Shown here one piece after another: positions 10,174 through 19,200 of a DNA stretch of 64,000 nucleotides (its first letter is position 1; the number at the start of each line of letters is the position of its first letter). The stretch is taken from NCBI GenBank assembly GCA_030428205.1, contig JAUIBK010000006.1, positions 1 to 64,000 of the forward strand. Reading direction: 5' to 3'. Made by a program: the position numbers and the translations under genes. The notes beneath the pieces were generated by a model. That model was not told where the DNA came from, did not search any database, and saw only the letters and a list, made by a program, of their open reading frames with translations. Source of the stretch: a bacterium (GTDB lineage: Bacteria; Bdellovibrionota_C; UBA2361; RFPC01).

Positions 10174-10189
10174 TGTTCCACGTGGAACA
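10174..10189. promoter_or_regulatory. parS centromere site 4
   Basis: Fourth identical TGTTCCACGTGGAACA palindrome. Apart from the four parS sites, I see no gene and no DnaA-box cluster in the 9793-10273 gap. Confidence 0.93.
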
Positions 10190-10273
10190 TTTATTACTTA
10201 AAGGTGGGGTAGGAGGGGTAGGGAGGCTGTGGTACTTTATTATGGATTACGTTTCAGAGTGGAGCTTATACAA

Positions 10274-11269
10274 GTGAGTGAGTTAACATCCCCGGATATT
10301 ACCATCTTCATTCGCGCCAGAAACGAGGCCTCTCTCATAGGCGAATGCCTGAGCGCCATCTATTCCCAGGAAACAAAGTACACCCATGAAGTGGTTCTCC
10401 TTGATTGTGAATCAAGCGATAGAACGGTTGAAATAGCCAGTGGGCATCCTGTACGGATTTACTCAATCCCCCCAAGGCTTTTTACTTATTCGAGTGCTTT
10501 AAACTTTGGAGTTAAGCTTGCCCGTGGGAAGTTCTTTGTCCCGCTCTCAGCCCACGTTGTTCCATGTGATAACCGTTGGCTCGATAAGCTGGTAGAGCCG
10601 GTTGCTTCAGCAGAAGTCGCAGCTTCTTTTTCGAGGCAGATCGCGTGGCCATCAGCACCGCCTCAAGAGCAAGAGAGTATGGCCAGAGGCTATCCAGAGG
10701 TAGATAAATTTTTTAGTCGTGAGACCTTTCTGGGGCGAGTGGGGGCCGGAAGTAGCCCATATAGTGAGATAGCTTATTCAAACGCAAGTAGCTGTATTTT
10801 GCTTGAAGTGTTTGAAAATATTAGTTTTTTAGAGTTGCCGTTTAGTGAAGACAGAGCTTTTGCCTTGGAGCTCCTGAAGAATGACTTGTCTTATAAGTAC
10901 TGCTCTGGGTCCGTTTGTTACCACTCCCACCCCCCAACGTTTCGTGAGTATCGTTGGGTAGCAAAGGCTGCCACATTGTCTCGGGACTACTTAGAGAAGA
11001 GAGTCGAAAGAGACTTTTCCCTGTCGTTTCCTTTGAGCGCTCAAGGCCTACCAGTGCTTCTCTTTAAAGTTCTTCTTCTCTCTGGTTGGGGAGGCTTAAG
11101 TTATGTTCTTTCCAGAGGAGGGTTGATTTCTAAGGAATCAGGAGATTTTTATCTAGCTTCAATTGGCACCTCGCTTGGTAAACTAGAAGCGGCGATGAGT
11201 GAGCCGCTTGTTCATATTGAACGAGCTTCAACAGAAGCGATTGAGCGCGAGGTGAAAGAGCTTTCTTGA
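10274..11269 (+). CDS. Family 2 glycosyltransferase
   Basis: About 331 residues with a GT-A fold: 'DITIFIRARNEASLIGECL' at the N-terminus, then 'EVVLLDCESSDRTVEIA' as the nucleotide-sugar binding part. The usual DxD is replaced by 'LSAHVVPCDNRWL'. The frame opens at a GTG at 10229 with a poorly spaced GGGAGG. I prefer the GTG at 10274, because GGAG lies nine bases upstream and the protein then begins just before the conserved strand. It overlaps the next gene by four bases. The acceptor is unknown; surface polysaccharide or lipid glycosylation is likely. Confidence 0.8.
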   Translation: MSELTSPDITIFIRARNEASLIGECLSAIYSQETKYTHEVVLLDCESSDRTVEIASGHPVRIYSIPPRLFTYSSALNFGVKLARGKFFVPLSAHVVPCDNRWLDKLVEPVASAEVAASFSRQIAWPSAPPQEQESMARGYPEVDKFFSRETFLGRVGAGSSPYSEIAYSNASSCILLEVFENISFLELPFSEDRAFALELLKNDLSYKYCSGSVCYHSHPPTFREYRWVAKAATLSRDYLEKRVERDFSLSFPLSAQGLPVLLFKVLLLSGWGGLSYVLSRGGLISKESGDFYLASIGTSLGKLEAAMSEPLVHIERASTEAIEREVKELS

Positions 11270-12555
11270 GCAAAAAACAACTCCTCTATTTTCTTTCAGG
11301 CCAGTTAGGAGTAATGCTCCTTGCGCGTTTTTTCTTTCAATGGATTGTTAGCTTTTCCAGTGGGACGGGAACAAGCTCTGAGCCCTTATTTTCAGCAGCT
11401 TTAGTCGGTATTGTACTTCTTGTTTTTCGACTCTTTGATGGCATTACAGACCCTGTAGCAGGTGCGTTAAGTGATCGTTGGGTTTCAAAAGGAAAGGAGA
11501 GGAGGCGACTTCTTTGGTATTGGTTTCTTGTGCCCGCAATAGGGCTTTTTCTCTGTTTTTTACCGACGTCCACCATGCCTTCCGCCGTGCGTTGGGGGGT
11601 GCTTCTGGTTGGAATGCTGCTCTTTTTTCTTGGGTATACCTTTTACGCTATCCCTTACTGGAGCCTCATTGGTGATTACTCCCTTGGAAAGGAGTCAAAT
11701 CGGAGACAACTTTCAAATCTCCTTGGCTTAGGCTTGATGGTTGCCACAGCGATAGGCTTTGTTGTCTCACCTTACCTCGTGCATTATCTCGGCTACGTAG
11801 CTTCTGCAACGCTCTTTGCTGTTATCGGAAGTGCGCTCATGATTCTTCCATATTACGCTCAACCAGAAGGGCTCCCCCCCGTACAGGGAGGCGAAAAGCC
11901 AGTCGCAACAGTAAAGACTCTGCTTCAAGATCTTATTGAAGTGCTCAAACACCGAGATTTTGTGGCTCTTCTTATGATCTATGGGGGATCACAGATGTCT
12001 CTTACCGTGATGACCGCAGCATCCCCCTTTATCGCTCAATCGCTTCTTGGGGGCACAACGGCAGACGTTGCACTTTTGATGGGGCCTCTCTTAGTGCTTT
12101 CCATCCCAAGTTTTTGGCTCGTTCCATACTTCTCAAAACGGCTTGGTTGGGAGCGGGTAAGCCTTATTGCTGCACTTATGCTTGCTGTGGTTTACGGACT
12201 TTCTGCATTTGTCGGATACGCCATTATTGGGTCTCCGATGACAACAGCTATGATTATCTTTGGCCTTGCTGGTCCAGGTGTCGCAATTTTACTTGGTGTT
12301 GAAGGTGAGGCGATTACGACCTGTGCAGAACGCACCGGAAGTAATCAAGTAAGTATGTATTTTGGAGTGTACAACTTTATCGTCAAAGGCTTAAACGGCG
12401 TGGCAATTGCTGCTACGGGTATTTTAGCGGATCTTTCTGGTGGCGCACTTGGTACGTGGGCTGTTCGTGCGATGCCCTTTTTTGCGGGGGGCAGTCTCGT
12501 TTTTGGGGTGCTTCTTTACTCGAGGTTAAGAGTGGGGAAGGTGCATAGTAGTTAA
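11266..12555 (+). CDS. MFS transporter, GPH sugar:cation symporter type
   Basis: A 429-residue membrane protein with about 12 hydrophobic segments. The 'RLFDGITDPVAGALSDRW' signature near residues 55-72 is characteristic of the glycoside-pentoside-hexuronide family, and 'YTFYAIPYWSLIGDY' is its usual second motif. It starts with TTG inside the stop codon of the glycosyltransferase (TTGA overlap), so the pair is translationally coupled. It may export or import a sugar or lipid linked to that enzyme; the substrate is unknown. Confidence 0.8.
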   Translation: MSKKQLLYFLSGQLGVMLLARFFFQWIVSFSSGTGTSSEPLFSAALVGIVLLVFRLFDGITDPVAGALSDRWVSKGKERRRLLWYWFLVPAIGLFLCFLPTSTMPSAVRWGVLLVGMLLFFLGYTFYAIPYWSLIGDYSLGKESNRRQLSNLLGLGLMVATAIGFVVSPYLVHYLGYVASATLFAVIGSALMILPYYAQPEGLPPVQGGEKPVATVKTLLQDLIEVLKHRDFVALLMIYGGSQMSLTVMTAASPFIAQSLLGGTTADVALLMGPLLVLSIPSFWLVPYFSKRLGWERVSLIAALMLAVVYGLSAFVGYAIIGSPMTTAMIIFGLAGPGVAILLGVEGEAITTCAERTGSNQVSMYFGVYNFIVKGLNGVAIAATGILADLSGGALGTWAVRAMPFFAGGSLVFGVLLYSRLRVGKVHSS

Positions 12556-12583
12556 GCAAAAGTGGTTTAGTGCCCTAATATTA

Positions 12584-14503
12584 TTACAAATCTAAGGCAG
12601 GATCTTCCATGGCTTTTGCTGCGAGAACCAAAGATGGGCGCAGCTCTACCGAACAACCAGCTTTTATAGTCTTTTTGCATTCTTTTGCGAGGTCTTGAGA
12701 AGCGAAGCGAGAAGGCGTTCGTGAACTTTCAAAAGAAAGTCGAATTGAAACCGTACCTTTGTGTATTTGAGAAAACTCTCTTGAGAGAATTTTCCATTTT
12801 CGTTTTTTTGCAAACGAGTCGACCATCCGTGTCATGCTCTCGATCTGTTTTTGAGGCAGTGAGTGAGTTGATGCTACCTGCGCCACAAACACAGAGCCGA
12901 GTGGAAGAGAGAGCGCGAGAGCGCCAAGGAGTAGCCCGAGAAAGATCCTGCGCACCCAGAGAACCCCTCCGTGCTCTGATTTTTTTCCGCGTATTCCACC
13001 TGCATAGAGGCTCGTTGCTGCGCCCAAAATAATAGCAATCACGTTTGTGCCAAACAGTAGCGCTGCACCTTGCGCGGCATTAAGATTGCCAAGGGAAGTT
13101 GCAATCCCCATGGTAGCAATTGGTGGAACAAGAGCAGCAGCGATAGCAACGCCGGCAAGAGCAGCAGACAAGTTTGGTCGTGCAACGCAATAAGCAGCAG
13201 CGAGACCAGAGAGATACGCTATCGCTAAGTCCATAAGAGTAGGTTGTGTTCTTGCGAGAAGCTCAGGTGTAAGTGCCGAGACACTTGAGAGCGTCCCAAT
13301 AACTGCACCAACTACAAAAGAGAGTAAAAACCCCATAAAAACAGCCTTAGCGGCTCGTTTTACAAGTGGAAAATTCCCCTGTGCAATTGCTAATCCAGCA
13401 CCGAGCAGGGGAACCATGAGAGGAGCTACAAGCATCGCTCCAATCACAACCGCAGTGCTGCTCTGAAGTAAACCTAAGCTGGCAATTGCTGTTGAGAGGA
13501 TAAGGAGTGCCATAAAGTCAAAAGACCACCGAGAGCCAGATTCAAGAGATTCAAAAACGGAGATCCTATCTTCTCTATTGAGCTGGGGAACAGTCACAAG
13601 CAAAAGGCGCTCAAAGCGTTCTGCGATACGCTCACGGAGCGTCTTTCCTGCGCGTAAAATCCCAACCGTAAGGCCTGTTTCTTGACGTAAGAGCGATGCA
13701 GAAAGAGAGCCGAAGAGATATTTCTGCACATTTCCTGTCCCAGAAGCTCCGAGAAGCATGAGATCATAACCCTGTGTGGTAACAGAGTGAATCCCCTCTT
13801 TTACATCATTTGACACAACAACTTGTGGAGTAACGTGCTCGTTGTCGTGCATGCTCGCTTTACGAAGCGTTTTTGCTAAGATCTTTTGACCCACTTCTAA
13901 CGCTACTTCATCGTGATCTGACTCGATAAAGAGAGGAGTCGTTTTTGCGCCTGTATTTTTAGAGAAAACGTCGGCGAGTTTTAAGGCGTGGAGAGCGTGA
14001 GGGCCACCGGCAGCGGGGACAAGAATGCGGGGAGGAAACGAGCAAGACTCACTCGCCGGGCGAAGAAGAAGAACGTCACACAAGGCGCGTTCCATAATGC
14101 GCTCAGCCATTTTCTTTTGTTGCTCATCATGCTCGAGGTGATAAAAAAGTATGAGTAAACGAGGAGAGAGCTCTTTGCTTACCTGTAAGATTTTAGAAGA
14201 TTTCTTTTTTGCTGTGCTACGTAGGAGGGATATGTCAGGTTGCGCGAGTTGCTGTTGAATGTTTGAGCTCTCCCAGAGCTGCTCGCTTTCTTGGAGGTGT
14301 TTTGATAGTGGTCCTAAGACTGGATCGTCGGAGTTGTATGATCGAAAATCGTAAGTCTCGTTTTCTTCAAGCTTCTTTTGTTCTTTACCAGGCTCAAGAG
14401 TCAAAATGACAAGCTCTTGCTCAAGCGCACGTGCAAAAAAATAGGCGTATCTGACAGCTTCTTTCTGTAACGTTTGGTGGTCAAAAACGACGAGTAATGA
14501 CAT
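12584..14503 (-). CDS. DUF389 membrane protein with two N-terminal Usp-like domains
   Basis: A 639-residue fusion. Residues 1-150 and about 155-285 look like two universal-stress-protein domains; the second ends with a GASGTG...GSLSASLL nucleotide-binding loop. The C-terminal half is a DUF389 (TIGR00341-type) membrane domain starting near 'SFDFMALLILSTAIASLGLL'. It carries the conserved 'GAMLVAPLMVPLLGAGLA', 'AALVPPIATMGIATSLGN' and 'GTNVIAIILGA' segments. Usp-DUF389 fusions are known but functionally uncharacterised. A role as a stress-responsive transporter or channel is only inference. The end lies 28 bases from the convergent transporter gene. Confidence 0.8.
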   Translation of the reverse strand: MSLLVVFDHQTLQKEAVRYAYFFARALEQELVILTLEPGKEQKKLEENETYDFRSYNSDDPVLGPLSKHLQESEQLWESSNIQQQLAQPDISLLRSTAKKKSSKILQVSKELSPRLLILFYHLEHDEQQKKMAERIMERALCDVLLLRPASESCSFPPRILVPAAGGPHALHALKLADVFSKNTGAKTTPLFIESDHDEVALEVGQKILAKTLRKASMHDNEHVTPQVVVSNDVKEGIHSVTTQGYDLMLLGASGTGNVQKYLFGSLSASLLRQETGLTVGILRAGKTLRERIAERFERLLLVTVPQLNREDRISVFESLESGSRWSFDFMALLILSTAIASLGLLQSSTAVVIGAMLVAPLMVPLLGAGLAIAQGNFPLVKRAAKAVFMGFLLSFVVGAVIGTLSSVSALTPELLARTQPTLMDLAIAYLSGLAAAYCVARPNLSAALAGVAIAAALVPPIATMGIATSLGNLNAAQGAALLFGTNVIAIILGAATSLYAGGIRGKKSEHGGVLWVRRIFLGLLLGALALSLPLGSVFVAQVASTHSLPQKQIESMTRMVDSFAKKRKWKILSREFSQIHKGTVSIRLSFESSRTPSRFASQDLAKECKKTIKAGCSVELRPSLVLAAKAMEDPALDL

Positions 14504-14630
14504 AGGTGGCTCGTTTGAGGCGTTATTTTGTGTCTCGCGGTCTAGCCTACGTTAAGACAGAGAGCTCTTGTGTGGTAGGGGAAAATTGGAGCACAATAGT
14601 GGATAAGTACTACAACCAAGGAGAACTGTT

Positions 14631-15131
14631 ATGGGAACGTGTCAATCTGAGAAAGGCTCTTGTGGATTTTGTTGTCCTCTAACAGGCCTTCCCCTCTGCC
14701 CGAGTAAGCGATTTATCAAGTGTTTTATCGTAATGCTTGTATGGGTCAATGTGTTTTCGTGGCTCTGGCACAGCGTTGTTATGGGAGAGATGTACCAAGC
14801 AACCGCCTCTTTATGGAGAGGACCTGATGCAATGATTGGTTGGAGTCTTCACGTTGGGCTTGCTGTACTCGCCTTTTTTTCCGCGGCCATATTCTTGAAA
14901 GGATATGAGGACGCTGGGTGTAGAGAGGGGTTACGCTTTGGAATAATTATCACTCTCTTTTTCTCAGGCATCGCGTTCATTACGTATGCCACTCAGCCGA
15001 TGCCCACAAATATAATCCTTTACTGGGTCCTTGGTGATTTTATCATGTATTCCATTGGAGGAATGCTCATGGGCGCTCTTGCAAGCAAAAAGGGGTGCTG
15101 CTCGAAAGACACTTCAAGCTGCTCCAGTTAA
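14631..15131 (+). CDS. Four-helix membrane protein with cysteine-rich ends, function unknown
   Basis: A 166-residue protein that I do not recognise. A Cys-rich N-terminus (CQSEKGSCGFCCPLTGLPLC) precedes about four membrane segments, and the C-terminus (GCCSKDTSSCSS) again carries several cysteines. The clusters might bind a metal or take part in thiol chemistry. The start ATG is preceded by AAGGAG. It stands alone between a divergent DUF389 gene and the gspE-like gene. Confidence 0.65.
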   Translation: MGTCQSEKGSCGFCCPLTGLPLCPSKRFIKCFIVMLVWVNVFSWLWHSVVMGEMYQATASLWRGPDAMIGWSLHVGLAVLAFFSAAIFLKGYEDAGCREGLRFGIIITLFFSGIAFITYATQPMPTNIILYWVLGDFIMYSIGGMLMGALASKKGCCSKDTSSCSS

Positions 15132-15331
15132 TGCGCTCTTTTTATTTCTCTATGAATCCTATCTTGTGGTATAAGAGCCTTGTGGCTGGGACTGTTCCTT
15201 TTTGTTAATCAATACGTTTACATTTGACTTTGTACAACAAAGCGCTTTGTAGTGGGGGCACTTTGTAGAGATACAACTTGTAAGGTGCATAGGAAGTACG
15301 GGGTCCATGTGATCTCTACAAGGAGTATCCT

Positions 15332-17281
15332 ATGTTACACGGCCCAGATGACTCTGCGCATGAAGGGGGTAGTGCCGATCCGCTAGGCGAAAGTGGAGCC
15401 CCAATTTTTCATTCTGCTCACGAGATTCCCCAACAGTGGGACGGCCTGGAGTTTTCAGGAGTTCAGCCAACAGCTCAAGATAGAGACCCGAGCACTTTTA
15501 CACCCCTTGAGACTTTTGCAGCTGCATTAGAGTCAAATCTTCAAGAATCGGTCAAAGGGGTCCGTGTCTTTTCAATGGATGGAGCTGATACCCCATTTGT
15601 AGGCATCAATCACATTATCGAAACTATTCAAGATGGAGGAGAAATCCCTGATGGTATCAGAGAGAAACTCCACCGTTTCTCTGCCGAGCGAGAAATGCTC
15701 CCACTGCTGGTTCAGCGAGGGGTTGAGCTTGTTCACCCCGAGCTTGGAAGTAAGGTTAAGAGAGATGTTATTGTTATTGCATTAAGAGCTACAGAATCAG
15801 ATGGGCAAGACACCAAGAATCCGATTGTTTTCTCGCTTCCGCTGATTGATACCATTCTGCCAGGTGTGCGAAATGACCTTCCGCAGGTAAAGCCCTATCG
15901 TTACCATTTTCTCGCCGTTGATGGTGATACGTTCGATAAGCTCAATGACCTCGTTTATGATAAGGACGCTAGGCTCCAAGCGCTTGAGAGGCTCGATCCA
16001 GAAGTGACGGCCAAAGAGGCGCTCACGCAGTTTTTCCGTTCTGCACTGCTATCTGGAGCGAGCGATATTCACATTGAACCAAGTGGGCTTGGAGACTACC
16101 GAATTCGCCTGCGGGTCCATGGTAATCTACAAGATAGATTTTCTCTTCAAACTCAAACGGCAACCAGGCTCCTTGCACAGCTCAAAATCCGTGCAGAAGC
16201 GCAAGTTGATGAGAAACGACGTCCTCAAGATGGTCGAATTGATTTTCAAGAGCATGAAGTTGCTCTCGAGCCAAGACTGAAGAACATGAGCGCGCGCTTG
16301 TCGATAATACCGACTATCAAGGGAGAAAAAGCTGTATTACGGATGCTTAACGAGGATCCAGACCAAACATCCTACCAGCTCGATAAGCTTGGTCTTCACC
16401 CCGATGTGCTCACGAAGGTAAAACGTTTAATCCAAAATCCAGACGGTATAATCCTGATTACCGGTCCCACTGGCTCAGGAAAAACAACAACGCTCTACTC
16501 TATTCTCCAACATCTCAATACTGGAGAACGAAACATAAGTACGGTAGAAGACCCAGTTGAAGTCCCGTTGGAGAATATTGCTCAAACACAAATTAACAAA
16601 TCGATAGGACTTACTTTTCCAGAAATGTTGCGAGCGCTGTTACGTCAGGATCCAGACATTATTTTGATTGGTGAGATTCGAGATAAGGAGACAGCTGATA
16701 TCGCTTCTCATGCTGCACAAACAGGACACCTTGTGTTCGCAACACTTCATACCAATGATTCTTTTGGAACGGTTGAGAGACTTCGTGATCTCGATGTAGA
16801 AAAATCGACAATTCGAGAAACACTGAGGGGAGTGCTTACACAACGCTTGGTACGAACACTGTGTGATGAGTGTAAAGAGCCGTATGACGCTAAAGATGAT
16901 TTAAATCAGGCACTTGGAACAGAAGAAGACCCTATGCCATTTACAGAATCTGTAATGTTACATCGAGCAAAGGGGGTTGATGAAAGTGGGGCTCCGTGTA
17001 GCTGTTGTAGTGGTCTGGGGTACACCGGCCGAATTCCAATAACTGAAATTTGGGTGCCAACTCCAGAAGAAAGAGATTTTATCTCTCAGCCAGATCTCAA
17101 ACTCGAAGAGCTCTATAAGTTAGCGAGGAGCCACGGTATGGTTCCTATGTTGTTTCATGCTCTTGAGGAGATGAAAAAAGGACGTACGAGTTTAGAGGCT
17201 TGTAGCGGAAAAGCTATTTCAGTCGACGAGCTTATGTTTCGTCGTGATGAAGTTATAGGTTTCCTTAAGGGAGAAAGTTAA
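15332..17281 (+). CDS. GspE/PilB-family secretion or pilus assembly ATPase
   Basis: A 649-residue T2SS/T4P-type ATPase. An unusual 200-residue N-terminus is followed by the N1E-like and ATPase domains. These include 'SDIHIEP', Walker A 'GPTGSGKTTTLYSIL' (about residue 379), 'DPVE', 'LLRQDPDIILIGEIRDKETA' (Asp and Walker B boxes) and the His box 'TGHLVFATLHTND'. A four-cysteine zinc module (CDEC ... CSCC) follows, as in GspE and PilB. No partner genes of a secretion or pilus system are adjacent, so its machine cannot be named. AAGGAG precedes the ATG by six bases. Confidence 0.88.
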   Translation: MLHGPDDSAHEGGSADPLGESGAPIFHSAHEIPQQWDGLEFSGVQPTAQDRDPSTFTPLETFAAALESNLQESVKGVRVFSMDGADTPFVGINHIIETIQDGGEIPDGIREKLHRFSAEREMLPLLVQRGVELVHPELGSKVKRDVIVIALRATESDGQDTKNPIVFSLPLIDTILPGVRNDLPQVKPYRYHFLAVDGDTFDKLNDLVYDKDARLQALERLDPEVTAKEALTQFFRSALLSGASDIHIEPSGLGDYRIRLRVHGNLQDRFSLQTQTATRLLAQLKIRAEAQVDEKRRPQDGRIDFQEHEVALEPRLKNMSARLSIIPTIKGEKAVLRMLNEDPDQTSYQLDKLGLHPDVLTKVKRLIQNPDGIILITGPTGSGKTTTLYSILQHLNTGERNISTVEDPVEVPLENIAQTQINKSIGLTFPEMLRALLRQDPDIILIGEIRDKETADIASHAAQTGHLVFATLHTNDSFGTVERLRDLDVEKSTIRETLRGVLTQRLVRTLCDECKEPYDAKDDLNQALGTEEDPMPFTESVMLHRAKGVDESGAPCSCCSGLGYTGRIPITEIWVPTPEERDFISQPDLKLEELYKLARSHGMVPMLFHALEEMKKGRTSLEACSGKAISVDELMFRRDEVIGFLKGES

Positions 17282-18084
17282 GCAAGCATTAAGCACTGCA
17301 CAAAGGCTTCATGAACTCCCGGTGCTGTAACAACCAGGTCTGTCCCGTCAATCTCTTCGGGGAGGTCGGGGTTTTTGTTGTCTGAGAACCGTGCGCGCAA
17401 CGCTCCAGCTTCTTTGGCAATAAGCAAGCCTGCCGCGACATCCCACGGGGAGAGGTTTTCATAAAAAGCATCAAGCCGCCCACAGGCGAGCCAAGAGATA
17501 TCAATCGAGGCAGCGCCAGCACGTCGCACATCTCGGCAGTGAATAAGCGCACGTTCTATGCGAGCGAGGACGCCACCAAGGTTCTCTCTTTCATAAGGAA
17601 AACCAGTGCTAACAAGCGCTTTTTCGAGGGCGTCGCACCTTGAAGCATCTATCGGCTGACCATTGAGCTTCGCGCCCTGTCCTCGAATAGCTGTAAAGGT
17701 TTCATCAAGAAAAGGGGCGTGAACAACACCTACTTGAGTGAGGCCGTCTTGCATGAATGCGATGCTTACCCCTACATGCGTGTGTCCGTGAGCATAGTTG
17801 GTGGTGCCATCTATCGGATCGACGACCCAAACGGGGCCAGCGTAGAGGTTGTGCGTGTCGGTTTTCGAAGATGATTCCTCAGAGAGAATGTAGTGATCGG
17901 GGAAGGCCGATAGGATCTTTTCACGGATAATCTTATCCGCTGCTAAGTCGGCTTCCGTGACGAGATCGACTCTGCCTTTGTATTCAACCTTTAAGTTTTT
18001 ACGTTCACGGATACGCCGCGCGTGGGCGCCTGCCAAAAGGGCTGCTTCCTTTGCTACGGAGAGGATTTCATTCTGGTTTATCAT
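17278..18084 (-). CDS. suhB: Inositol monophosphatase family protein (SuhB-like)
   Basis: About 268 residues, a lithium-sensitive Mg2+-dependent phosphatase fold. Motifs: 'DLVTEADLAAD', 'ILSEESS' (catalytic Glu), 'VWVVDPIDGTTNYAHG' (metal-binding DPIDGT) and 'SPWDVAAGLLIAKEAGA' (WDxAAG). The open frame extends upstream to a TTG at 18243, but I start at the ATG at 18084 because this gives the normal family length and N-terminus. The stop overlaps the end of the convergent gspE-like gene by four bases. Substrate may be inositol-1-phosphate or another sugar phosphate. Confidence 0.9.
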   Translation of the reverse strand: MINQNEILSVAKEAALLAGAHARRIRERKNLKVEYKGRVDLVTEADLAADKIIREKILSAFPDHYILSEESSSKTDTHNLYAGPVWVVDPIDGTTNYAHGHTHVGVSIAFMQDGLTQVGVVHAPFLDETFTAIRGQGAKLNGQPIDASRCDALEKALVSTGFPYERENLGGVLARIERALIHCRDVRRAGAASIDISWLACGRLDAFYENLSPWDVAAGLLIAKEAGALRARFSDNKNPDLPEEIDGTDLVVTAPGVHEAFVQCLMLA

Positions 18085-18284
18085 GAACAAACTGTGGCCT
18101 GTTCTTTCCGGAAATACAAGGGCTATCAAAGTTAGTGGTGCTGAGCATGAGAGGAGAGTCGTACGAGCTTTTCCGAAAATGCTCTGCTCTTTGACTCTCT
18201 TTTGGTGGTACCATTGTTGGTAAAGGTCGAAAGTCGAAGTCAAAGAGCCGGTGATTGAAGTGCTTTTGGAGATTTTGGAAGGAG

Positions 18285-19079
18285 CTATCCTACCGCAGGT
18301 ACAACAGCGGAACGAATGCGGTCTTCGAGCGCGTTGACATATTCGGCCATATTTTTGGCGGCGATATCTATGGCATCAAGTGCTTGGTGAGTTGTTTCCG
18401 CAACCTCGCCAGCTTGTTGGGCAACAAAGACCATAGCGACAATTTCTTGAAGTGGATTATTGAGATCGTTTCGAATATCAGCACCGAGAGTTTTGACCTG
18501 TTTTCGTACAATTGTCTTGCGATGAGATTTTTCAGAGTCGTTTGCTCTGGCTTTTCGATCAGCAGGTGTTGGTTTATTGCCAATCCGCTTCCAAGAGGCG
18601 AAATGATAGCCTAAATCTCCAAGAGCGGTAACATTCTCTGTTGATACTTTTCCAACCACTACGAGATCTGGAGGACTTTGGATGGCCGTAAGCTGTTTTC
18701 GAAGGCGATCGATTCCTCCATCCGGGAGTCTTGGGCTTGAAACGATGAGATCAACCTTTCGACGCTTGAGTATCCACCCTGCAAGCTCAATGCTTGGTGC
18801 ATACGTCATCGAGCATCCAGGCAGACTAATGGTCAACTGGTGAGTGATCTCTTTAGCCATCTCTTGACTTGAATTGAGTACGAGGACTGAGCATGGGGTA
18901 TACTCTTCGACGTGAATAATTTCAGTTGGCTTCTTTTCCACAGGCGCGGGAGAGGTATGGGGGGTGTTCATCGCTCGGGGGCTATCCTGGTTTTTGTTAT
19001 TGCTTGGTGCAGGCGAGAGAACTAGCGTTCCACGCCGTATAAGAGAGGGCCTAGTTTTTTTGTCTTCAAAACGCACCAT
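18285..19079 (-). CDS. Degenerate receiver / histidine-kinase-like protein
   Basis: A 264-residue protein. Residues 62-163 resemble a response-regulator receiver ('SVLVLNSSQEMAKEI', 'VDLIVSSPRLPDGGID'), but the phosphoacceptor Asp position is Ser (S115). Residues 197-250 resemble the dimerisation helices of a histidine kinase ('RNDLNNPLQEIVAMV'); the usual 'H-D-L-N-N' has Asn in place of the phospho-His. No kinase ATPase domain follows. It could be a dimerising scaffold or an inactive partner of a phosphorelay. The assignment comes from motif alignment by eye. An internal ATG at residue 37 is an alternative start. Confidence 0.5.
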   Translation of the reverse strand: MVRFEDKKTRPSLIRRGTLVLSPAPSNNKNQDSPRAMNTPHTSPAPVEKKPTEIIHVEEYTPCSVLVLNSSQEMAKEITHQLTISLPGCSMTYAPSIELAGWILKRRKVDLIVSSPRLPDGGIDRLRKQLTAIQSPPDLVVVGKVSTENVTALGDLGYHFASWKRIGNKPTPADRKARANDSEKSHRKTIVRKQVKTLGADIRNDLNNPLQEIVAMVFVAQQAGEVAETTHQALDAIDIAAKNMAEYVNALEDRIRSAVVPAVG

Positions 19080-19200
19080 TACAACCTGCTAGGAGAACCC
19101 ATTCTCAATAACGATGCGTTAACAGACTTAAAGTTGCGGATTAATTTTCTCTAAAGGTTAGGAAGGTTTTTCACTGAGGATACACGTCAAAAACGACGTT

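Noticed and set aside
9793..10228. Replication origin (oriC) in the parS region
   Set aside because: No cluster of DnaA boxes or AT-rich unwinding segment is visible, and no dnaA or gidA nearby.
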